Of a stretch of 6,825 nt of DNA, positions 1-6,825 are shown piece by piece. This stretch comes from CAZLBV01 sp964557845 (GTDB lineage Bacteria > Acidobacteriota > Aminicenantia > Aminicenantales > Aminicenantaceae): positions 1 through 6,825 of the forward strand of contig CAZLBV010000086.1 of the NCBI GenBank assembly GCA_964557845.1. Direction: 5' to 3'. Made by a program: the position numbers and the translations under genes. Each line of letters begins with the position of its first letter. The stretch's first letter is position 1. The notes under the pieces are model-generated. The model did not search any database, was not told the origin of the DNA, and saw only the letters and a program-made list of their open reading frames with translations.

Positions 1-1
1 T

Positions 2-157
2 CTGATATACCCGACTTCAGCCGCCCTTATGGGAACCCTGGGAGTGGCTCTACTTGATTGGCTGAAATGGGTGAAATTCCAGATCAAATTCCAGGTAATT
101 CTTTTTATCCTGGCAACATTTTTTATTTTCTTGGCAGTAGCTATAGGTTATTCATAA
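2..157 (+). CDS. C-terminal fragment of a YfcC/DcuC-type membrane carrier (5' end outside window)
   Basis: The frame opening at base 2 runs 51 codons to a TAA at 155-157, with no start in view. It begins LIYPTSAALMGTLGVALLDW, continues LKWVKF, and ends in one long hydrophobic helix (about residues 29-49) closing in IGYS. The PTS-x-x-LMG-x-LGVA stretch followed by W-K-W and a final helix matches, from memory, the C-terminus of the YfcC / C4-dicarboxylate anaerobic carrier family (DcuC-like). Those are cytoplasmic-membrane carriers for dicarboxylates, amino acids or peptides. The substrate cannot be read from this tail. About 175 bases and a probable promoter separate it from the next gene, so it is probably a separate transcript. 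Confidence 0.7.
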   Translation: MIYPTSAALMGTLGVALLDWLKWVKFQIKFQVILFILATFFIFLAVAIGYS

Positions 158-163
158 AAGTTC

Positions 164-174
164 TGATGACATCA
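164..174. promoter_or_regulatory. Short palindrome TGATGACATCA in the leader region (possible operator)
   Basis: TGATG-A-CATCA is a perfect 5-1-5 palindrome just downstream of the carrier stop codon and about 120 bp upstream of the probable promoter of the next operon. It is not an FNR box (TTGAT-N4-ATCAA), because the spacing is wrong. An 11-bp palindrome can arise by chance, so this is only a candidate operator. Confidence 0.15.
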
Positions 175-295
175 ACCCTAACTATTTTCCCTTGCAGGAG
201 AAAAACCACGTCTTTCTGAGGGATTTATACATATCCTTTTCCATCCTTTTGCTTTGTTATTAAAAAAAATGGGGGAACTTCTCTCACTGAAATTA

Positions 296-323
296 TTGAC
301 ATTTTTGGCGTAATGAAAATAAT
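296..323 (+). promoter_or_regulatory. Probable sigma-A-type promoter of the membrane protein-dmsAB operon
   Basis: TTGACA at 296-301 is a full -35 consensus. A 16-base spacer leads to AATAAT at 318-323, five of six against TATAAT. Transcription would begin near 330, almost on the annotated ATG at 333. Either the mRNA is nearly leaderless or translation starts at the next ATG (366). The overlap of the -10 end with the GAGAAGG Shine-Dalgarno-like sequence (324-330) makes these two readings mutually exclusive. Confidence 0.5.
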
Positions 324-332
324 GAGAAGGCA

Positions 333-944
333 ATGATTGGAAATTTAACTCTCAAATACAATTCCATGTTTAGGCGAAAGTTATTCATATGCCCCCTCTT
401 CTGGGGCCTTATTTGGGGAGCAGCTGAAGCAACACTCGGGCACCTGCTTCATCTCATATCAATCCCCGGTTTAGCCGGATTTATCATGTTTCCGGTTGGG
501 ATGGTCTTTATGATCCGGGCCTGGTTAGTCACAGGCCATCCAGCATCGATCTTTTTGGCTTCATCGGCAGCCGCTGCAGTCAAACTGTTCAATATGTTTC
601 TTCCCGGCCCCGGAATTTATGCTGCCCTGAATCCTGCCCTAGCTATACTCTGTGAGGGCCTGGCAGTGGCCGGCCTTTTTTCTTTTGTTCGCGCAGGGTA
701 TCGATTTCACATTTTCTCTCTACTGTCGGTTTCTTTAAGCTGGCGACTGATCTATTTTGGATTGATCGCCGCACCGGCAGCCTTAATGGCTGTTCCTAAT
801 TTTCTTATGTTAGGATCCTATGTTCTTTTTAAATTTATATTTCTGGAAAGTATGATCAACACCATTATCCTTTCAGTAATCTTAAAACCGGTTCAACCCA
901 GGTTGAATTCTAATATCCTGCTGCTAAAATCATTCGCCAACTGA
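333..944 (+). CDS. Hypothetical six-helix integral membrane protein upstream of dmsAB
   Basis: This 203-residue protein is not a family I can name. It is almost entirely hydrophobic, with probable membrane helices near residues 17-37, 45-66, 71-89, 97-118, 126-147 and 158-184, and a short basic N-terminus. Notable features are the motif WGLIWGAAEATLGHLLH (24-40), the segment NPALAILCEGL (100-110), and acidic residues E32 and E108 inside predicted helices. The size and fold resemble the S-components of ECF-type transporters, but that is only a resemblance. It does not look like DmsC (usually eight helices, about 285 residues). GAGAAGG lies just two bases before ATG 333, which is tight. ATG 366 (M12, MFRRKLF) is an alternative start and fits the upstream promoter better. 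It ends 39 bases before dmsA with no terminator visible, so co-transcription is likely. Confidence 0.75.
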   Translation: MIGNLTLKYNSMFRRKLFICPLFWGLIWGAAEATLGHLLHLISIPGLAGFIMFPVGMVFMIRAWLVTGHPASIFLASSAAAAVKLFNMFLPGPGIYAALNPALAILCEGLAVAGLFSFVRAGYRFHIFSLLSVSLSWRLIYFGLIAAPAALMAVPNFLMLGSYVLFKFIFLESMINTIILSVILKPVQPRLNSNILLLKSFAN

Positions 945-983
945 TTACTGATTCTTCCGAAAAAAATCAAATGAGATCCAAGT

Positions 984-3425
<2,442 letters not shown>

Positions 3426-3429
3426 ATAA

Positions 3430-4062
3430 ATGACGAAACAGTATGGTTTTTATTTTGATTCAAGCGCCTGTACAGGATGCAAGGCCTGCCAGATTGCCTG
3501 CAAGGATAAACATGATCTGGATGTAGGCCTGCTGTGGCGCCGGGTCTATGAGATTACCGGAGGAGAATGGAAACAGGAGGGAAAAACCTGGGTTCCTGAT
3601 ATAGCCGCCTACCATCTCTCCCTTTCCTGCAATCACTGTGAAAATCCTGTCTGCCGCGATGTTTGCCCCACGAACGCCATTTATAAACGGAAGGACGGGA
3701 TCGTGCTGATAGACCACGGAAAATGCATAGGATGCCGCAACTGTGAGCGGGCCTGCCCCTACGGGGCCCTTCAGTTCGATGCGGATTTTGGGACCATGTC
3801 TAAGTGCCATTTCTGCTATGACCTGATCGATAAGGGAGAAGCCCCGGCCTGTGTGACAGCCTGCCCGATGAGAGCCTTAGACTTTGGGGATATATCGCGC
3901 CTGAAAAAAGATTATTCTGGTACGGGCAGAGTCTATCCCTTGCCTGATGAGAGACTCACCAAACCAGCTCTCCTGATAAATCCTCATAAAGATTCAGAGA
4001 AGGCGGAAAAAGTAAAAGCCGTTGTTACCAATGGTAAAGAGTTCGGCGGTACCTTTCCTTGA
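3430..4062 (+). CDS. dmsB: DmsB-like four-cluster iron-sulfur electron-transfer subunit
   Basis: This 210-residue protein carries electrons from a membrane quinol oxidase to DmsA. It has all 16 cysteines for four [4Fe-4S] clusters: C14/17/20/24, C67/70/75/79, C99/102/105/109 and C126/129/141/145. It opens with QYGFYFDSSACTGCKACQIA, very close to E. coli DmsB (QYGFFIDSSRCTGCKTCELA), and has the family marks SCNHCENPVC, CIGCRNC..ACPYGA and CP-x-RALDFG. Length agrees with DmsB (about 205). It has no signal peptide of its own and would be co-exported with DmsA through the DmsA Tat signal. It starts four bases after the dmsA stop. The nearest SD-like GAGGTGG is about 20 bases upstream, so translation probably depends on termination-reinitiation coupling to dmsA. 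No DmsC gene follows it. Confidence 0.93.
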   Translation: MTKQYGFYFDSSACTGCKACQIACKDKHDLDVGLLWRRVYEITGGEWKQEGKTWVPDIAAYHLSLSCNHCENPVCRDVCPTNAIYKRKDGIVLIDHGKCIGCRNCERACPYGALQFDADFGTMSKCHFCYDLIDKGEAPACVTACPMRALDFGDISRLKKDYSGTGRVYPLPDERLTKPALLINPHKDSEKAEKVKAVVTNGKEFGGTFP

Positions 4063-4086
4063 CATTTGAATTTTGCCGATTATAAT
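4059..4086 (+). promoter_or_regulatory. Full-consensus sigma-A/sigma-70 promoter upstream of the GspG-like gene
   Basis: TTGACA at 4059-4064 and TATAAT at 4081-4086 match both consensus boxes exactly with a 16-base spacer. The -35 box overlaps the dmsB stop codon (TGA 4060-4062). Transcription should start near 4093, giving a leader of about 20 bases before ATG 4113. This implies strong transcription of the next gene independent of dmsAB. Confidence 0.85.
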
Positions 4087-4100
4087 CAATTTCATCTATA

Positions 4101-4108
4101 AAGGAGGT
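4101..4108 (+). promoter_or_regulatory. Strong ribosome binding site AAGGAGGT
   Basis: This full-length match to the anti-Shine-Dalgarno lies four bases before ATG 4113. Another ATG at 4109 is too close to the site and in another frame, so 4113 is the start. It is the strongest ribosome site in the window. Confidence 0.88.
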
Positions 4109-4112
4109 ATGT

Positions 4113-4655
4113 ATGAGGTTCAAAATTTCAGTTTTTGTATTGGTGGGGGCTATGCTTTTTATTTCGTATGGATTAATATCCAGCCAGGCGGGAACCGGAT
4201 TTTTTATCCAAGAAGATCCCGAAATCATTTTGTTAAAAGAAAAACAAATGAATACCATGAATGATATTGCGAGACTCTCTATTGCTTTGTTAGATTATAT
4301 CAAAGATCATGGAGTCCCACCTGAGCAGGAAGGATCATATGATGAAGAAAGTAAATTTTTCCAGGAATTGGTTTCATCCTATCTAGAAACAGTTCCAATT
4401 ATGGATGCCTGGGGGAACGGTATCCAGATTTTTTGCGGTGAAGCAGCAAATGGCAAGTATGGAATTACAGGATGTACTTCAAATGACTTTGTTGTAGTAT
4501 CATTTGGACGGGACGGCAAAATGGAAAAGTGGGAGTATGATGAAGAGAAACCAGCAGCAGGGTATTTTACCATTAAATCTGCGGATGATTTCGATAAAGA
4601 TTTGATTATGTGGAATGGAAGCTGGATCCGAGCCCCTCAAATTATAGAACAATAA
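4113..4655 (+). CDS. Secreted GspG-like (type II secretion pseudopilin C-domain) protein
   Basis: The 180-residue product begins with a typical signal peptide: basic MRFK, hydrophobic core 5-22, and a likely cleavage after SQA (residue 26). There is no lipobox cysteine. A helical stretch (about 36-66) leads into the domain. The C-terminal half has the signature of the T2SG/GspG family: P95-x-x-DAWGN (98-102), DFVVVSFGRDG (125-135), and DDFDKDLIMWNGSWIRAP (158-175). Acidic residues in the last two segments resemble the GspG calcium-binding loop. C108 and C121 could form a disulfide. Unlike true pseudopilins it lacks the prepilin G|FTLxE N-terminus, so it is probably a free exported protein with this fold. 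Its base composition looks more A/T-rich than that of dmsAB. It has its own strong promoter and no secretion genes beside it, so its role is unknown. Confidence 0.85.
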   Translation: MRFKISVFVLVGAMLFISYGLISSQAGTGFFIQEDPEIILLKEKQMNTMNDIARLSIALLDYIKDHGVPPEQEGSYDEESKFFQELVSSYLETVPIMDAWGNGIQIFCGEAANGKYGITGCTSNDFVVVSFGRDGKMEKWEYDEEKPAAGYFTIKSADDFDKDLIMWNGSWIRAPQIIEQ

Positions 4656-4694
4656 ATCCGCCTTTTATTAAATTATCTTTCAAAACACCAGGTT

Positions 4695-4865
4695 CTAACC
4701 ATACGGAAGATCACCGTCTGCCTGCTGAAAAACATCAAATACCTTTTCTATCTTATCTTCAGGGATCCCGATCCCGGTATCACACACAACTACATGTAAA
4801 TAGGAGCGGACAACTATTTTTTCCCCCTGCGGTATCCACCTCATTGATACCGCAGTTATCAAAAG
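4695..4865 (-). pseudogene. Decayed histidine kinase fragment (GHKL ATPase domain)
   Basis: On the minus strand an open stretch reads IPQGEKIVVRSYLHVVV, then CDTGIGIPEDKIEKVFD, then VFQQADGDLPYG, and stops at TAG (4695-4697). DTGIGIPE is the G1 box and FDVFQQADG the F box of sensor kinase ATPase domains. The expected next segment, RxYGGTGLGL, is cut off after YG. The preceding part (LLITAVSMRW) vaguely resembles the N-box region. There is no H-box, no start codon with a ribosome site, and a TGA (4893-4895) closes the frame upstream. It is therefore a remnant of 50-60 codons. Its presence in an otherwise empty 394-base gap suggests a gene lost by deletion and point mutation. Confidence 0.72.
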
Positions 4866-4929
4866 GAATCCCCAGCTCCTCCAAAGATTTTTTCATGGTA
4901 TAAGCAACTTTCTCCCTGATATTCGATTT

Positions 4930-4972
4930 AAAAAAAACAACTCAAAATAATACTTCCTTCGCGGGATATTAT
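4930..4972 (-). terminator. Weak hairpin and T-run, possible terminator of mobA
   Basis: ATAATA (4947-4952) pairs with TATTAT (4967-4972), and TCC (4955-4957) with GGA (4964-4966), across a two-base bulge. On the minus strand a run of eight T (4930-4937) follows, but about nine bases beyond the stem, so this is a poor intrinsic terminator. It sits about 80 bases after the mobA stop. The rest of 4866-5049 holds nothing I recognise. Confidence 0.25.
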
Positions 4973-5049
4973 CTCGGTAATTAGAGGCATAGTCAAATTC
5001 TCAAAGATTCTATTAAATAAACAAAATAGTGCTGGAGAGCATGCTATGA

Positions 5050-5637
5050 CTATGTTTTACATCTGATGATATAGTCCTCATAATCTTTTTGGGTGTTTAA
5101 GTTTCTGAACCAAGTATTAGAACCAAGGAGGATAAATTTTGTGCGGCAGAGAGAAAATAAAGGGATCAAAGAACGCTCGCCTTTATCCAGCAGACCCTGC
5201 ATGCGGGTAACAATGGACTTGGAATATACAGCAAATAACGGCTCGTATTTATTATTTGGTGAGACGGGCACCACGATTTCATAAGCAGCGGCTGCTTCAA
5301 CCAATCTTCCGAGAAATTCTAAATTTATATCAGGAATATCACAGGCAATCACAAAATTTTTCTCAAATCGTGCGGTCTTCATTGCACTGCAGATGGCTGC
5401 CATAGGTCCTTCACCCGGAGTATCATCTAAAACTACCGTATAACCCAGATGATCGAACTCACCTCGACGAGAAGTGCTGATCAAGATCTCACCAAATTGG
5501 CTGTCCATTTGATCGATTATATGCCGGATCAACAGTTTTCCCTGCACCGGAAGAAAGGCTTTGTTTTCCTTCATTCTGCGACTGCTTCCCCCAGCGAGGA
5601 CAATCGCTCCCAGAGGTTTTCCCGTACACGTCAGCAT
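5050..5637 (-). CDS. mobA: Molybdenum cofactor guanylyltransferase MobA
   Basis: MobA transfers GMP from GTP to molybdopterin in the cytoplasm to make the MGD cofactor used by DmsA-type enzymes. The nucleotide-binding loop LAGGSSRRM-x3-KAFLP is near the N-terminus (14-30). It is followed by the D-x-x-x-GEGPMAAI segment, the metal-site motif ACDIP (D100), EPLFAVY (132-138) and the family C-terminal NLNT-x-x-DYE (from 179). The usual RMG-x-DK reads RMKENK here, with G to K and D to N changes; the lysine is kept. AGGAG (5644-5648) abuts ATG 5643 with no spacer but sits six bases from ATG 5637. I therefore place the start at 5637 (195 residues) rather than two codons earlier. It is divergent from the HD-domain gene and faces the GspG-like gene tail to tail. 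Confidence 0.92.
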   Translation of the reverse strand: MLTCTGKPLGAIVLAGGSSRRMKENKAFLPVQGKLLIRHIIDQMDSQFGEILISTSRRGEFDHLGYTVVLDDTPGEGPMAAICSAMKTARFEKNFVIACDIPDINLEFLGRLVEAAAAYEIVVPVSPNNKYEPLFAVYSKSIVTRMQGLLDKGERSLIPLFSLCRTKFILLGSNTWFRNLNTQKDYEDYIIRCKT

Positions 5638-5689
5638 AGCCATCTCCTAATCATCTTAATTCATTCAGAGAAAAATTCAATCCCCATGG

Positions 5690-5718
5690 TTGACAGGTAG
5701 GTGGTGCAGAATGATAAT
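5690..5718 (+). promoter_or_regulatory. Probable sigma-A-type promoter of the HD-domain gene
   Basis: TTGACA (5690-5695), a 17-base spacer and GATAAT (5713-5718, five of six) form a strong housekeeping promoter in the 107-base divergent gap between mobA and the HD-domain gene. Transcription should begin near 5725, about 20 bases before ATG 5745. A mobA promoter in the opposite direction is not clear; TTGAAT followed 16 bases later by TAAGAT on the minus strand is the best weak candidate. Confidence 0.65.
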
Positions 5719-5744
5719 GAAAAAACATATTAAGTTTATTCATT

Positions 5745-6677
5745 ATGGAAAAGAAACAGGAAATCAGAGAGCAAGAAATAAAAAATATTCCTGAAGAACT
5801 TAAAAAAATTGTCCAGGTTGCTTTGCCTGATCTGCTGCCCGCACTAAAAAAACTCATCGTTTTATCCGAGAGGAATTTTATTAGAGAGCCTAAAGACCAG
5901 CCCGACAGTTTCCTTTGGGAGCATACTCTGCAGGCTGCGGCTGTTGCCCGGCAGATAAGTTTAGCTGAAAATAAAGATCCGCTGGCACCGGTTCTGGCTG
6001 CTCTTTTTCATGACGCCGGAAAATTCGCATCCGCTGGTTACCACCGGGATGATATTCCTGAAGAAATAAAAGCAGCTGATTTGGCAGAAGATCTCCTTAA
6101 AAAATCAGGAATAAAGGAATCACTATTACGAGAAGTCATCAAGGGATTAAAGGCCCTCTATAATGACACCGCCGCCCGCAGTAAGACAGCTGATATTGTT
6201 CATGATGCAGATTTTTTGGTCAAATCAGGATGTTTGGGTGTCGCCTCCTTTTTCACCAAAGAAACCCTCAGGGGAAACAGTATGGTTCACGCCCTTTCCC
6301 AATCGTTAAGCAAGGAACTGACCTATGCTGTTGCATTAGTTGAGAACATGAGGACACGATCTGGAAAAGCCATTGCTAAACTCAAAAAAGAAAAATCATT
6401 GAGTTTTTATACGGATCTGATCCGCGAGCTTAAAGACCATGGGATCGCCCGGTTTGAGATCCGCCAGCTTAAGTTTCCCTGCCCCTGGAACCCGGAGAAA
6501 TTTCTTAACATTCATCTTGCCTTACACGAAACCTGTCCTGAATGCGGAGGAAACTGGACCATCGACCTCGATCAAAGCCGGGGTGTTAAATGTGAAAAAC
6601 TGACAGCTCTTGTCCAATGTCAAAACTGCCGATGGACTGAAAAGATAGCCTTCTGTTTGCCGGAGATCGGGAGATAA
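5745..6677 (+). CDS. HD-domain protein with C-terminal zinc-ribbon-like cysteine cluster
   Basis: This 310-residue cytoplasmic protein starts with a charged helical region (1-45). An HD-type metal-dependent phosphohydrolase domain follows: H60 in WEHTLQAA, H89-D90 in AALFHDAGKFA, and H153-D154-A-D156 in DIVHDADFL. These give the H...HD...D metal set of the family. The C-terminal 60 residues contain C264-PE-C267-GG and C292-QN-C295-RW, a CxxC...CxxC zinc-ribbon pattern with extra C246 and C283. HD proteins hydrolyse phosphate esters such as nucleotides; no substrate can be assigned here. The combination with a C-terminal ribbon is not one I can name. No clear Shine-Dalgarno precedes ATG 5745, and no better start exists before the HD domain. 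Nothing follows it in the same direction, so it is probably monocistronic. Its placement beside mobA may or may not be functional. Confidence 0.82.
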   Translation: MEKKQEIREQEIKNIPEELKKIVQVALPDLLPALKKLIVLSERNFIREPKDQPDSFLWEHTLQAAAVARQISLAENKDPLAPVLAALFHDAGKFASAGYHRDDIPEEIKAADLAEDLLKKSGIKESLLREVIKGLKALYNDTAARSKTADIVHDADFLVKSGCLGVASFFTKETLRGNSMVHALSQSLSKELTYAVALVENMRTRSGKAIAKLKKEKSLSFYTDLIRELKDHGIARFEIRQLKFPCPWNPEKFLNIHLALHETCPECGGNWTIDLDQSRGVKCEKLTALVQCQNCRWTEKIAFCLPEIGR

Positions 6678-6767
6678 TATCCTTATATACTTTTATTTTC
6701 TGATTGAAAATCTCAATCCCTGCTTAATCTGTACTCTGAGGAAAACTGTTGAAAATAAGGGGTTTAC

Positions 6768-6825
6768 TGGCGCGCCTGGAGAGACTCGAACTCCCGACCC
6801 GCTGCTTAGAAGGCAGCTGCTCTAT
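6768..6825 (-). tRNA. tRNA-Arg(TCT), 5' end outside window
   Basis: Reading the minus strand, the anticodon arm is GCTGC-CTTCTAA-GCAGC with anticodon TCT. The T arm GGGAG-TTCGAGT-CTCTC follows, then the acceptor half CAGGCGC, discriminator G and an encoded CCA (TGG at 6768-6770 on the plus strand). About 19 bases (5' acceptor strand and half of the D arm) are missing beyond the window edge. It decodes AGA codons and, by wobble, AGG. It converges on the HD-domain gene; the roughly 90 bases between them hold no convincing terminator. Confidence 0.95.

Noticed and set aside
3460..3810. 116-codon minus-strand open frame inside dmsB
   Set aside because: It is antisense to the cysteine motifs of dmsB, and its composition follows from that coding sequence.
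4651..4669. AATAAA...TTTATT pairing after the GspG-like stop codon as a terminator
   Set aside because: The stem is six A/T pairs only and is not followed by a T-run; stability would be negligible.
4610..4903. 97-codon plus-strand open frame overlapping the end of the GspG-like gene
   Set aside because: It starts inside the GspG-like gene, has no ribosome site, and runs antisense to the histidine kinase remnant, which explains the open frame.
4988..5054. Inverted repeat CATAGTCA / TGACTATG around the mobA end
   Set aside because: The arms are only 8 bases with a 51-base loop, there is no T-run, and one arm lies over the mobA stop. It is likely chance.
6700..6718. Small hairpin GATTG...CAATC between the HD-domain gene and the tRNA gene
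   Set aside because: The stem is only five A/T-rich pairs and no T-run follows on either strand, so it is not a credible terminator.
6768..6825. tRNA 3' end as an integration site for a mobile element
   Set aside because: No integrase, no direct repeat of the tRNA 3' end and no transposase appear in the window, so there is no support for an element here.

Overview
The window looks like chromosomal DNA from an anaerobic bacterium, most likely a Firmicute of the Clostridia/Peptococcaceae type. This placement is an inference. It rests on close matches to consensus sigma-A promoters, a full AAGGAGGT Shine-Dalgarno, a DmsA-type enzyme with the CPAHNCGGRC iron-sulfur signature, and a tRNA-Arg gene that encodes its own CCA. 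A delta-proteobacterial-like lineage cannot be excluded.

Layout. (1) 2-157: the C-terminal end of a YfcC/DcuC-type membrane carrier. (2) 333-4062, plus strand: a probable operon of a six-helix membrane protein of unknown function, a Tat-exported DmsA-like molybdopterin oxidoreductase, and its four-cluster ferredoxin partner DmsB. No dmsC membrane anchor and no DmsD/TorD chaperone lie in the window. The dmsA start codon is followed at once by a perfect (AAT)10 tract that encodes poly-asparagine ahead of the twin-arginine motif. (3) 4113-4655, plus strand: a secreted GspG-like (type II secretion pseudopilin C-domain) protein. It has a full-consensus promoter whose -35 box overlaps the dmsB stop codon. 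(4) 4656-5049: no intact gene. The minus strand carries a decayed histidine-kinase ATPase fragment and a weak hairpin. (5) 5050-5637, minus strand: mobA, molybdenum cofactor guanylyltransferase. (6) 5745-6677, plus strand: an HD-domain protein with a C-terminal cysteine cluster resembling a zinc ribbon, divergent from mobA and with a good promoter of its own. (7) 6768 to the window end, minus strand: most of a tRNA-Arg(TCT) gene.

How it fits together. DmsA needs bis-MGD, and MobA makes the guanine dinucleotide form of the cofactor, so enzyme and cofactor maturation gene sit close together. DmsA would work outside the cytoplasmic membrane and receive electrons through DmsB. The quinol-oxidising membrane subunit is missing here, so the upstream six-helix protein is an obvious but unproven candidate partner. 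The GspG-like and HD-domain proteins have no clear link to the reductase beyond position.
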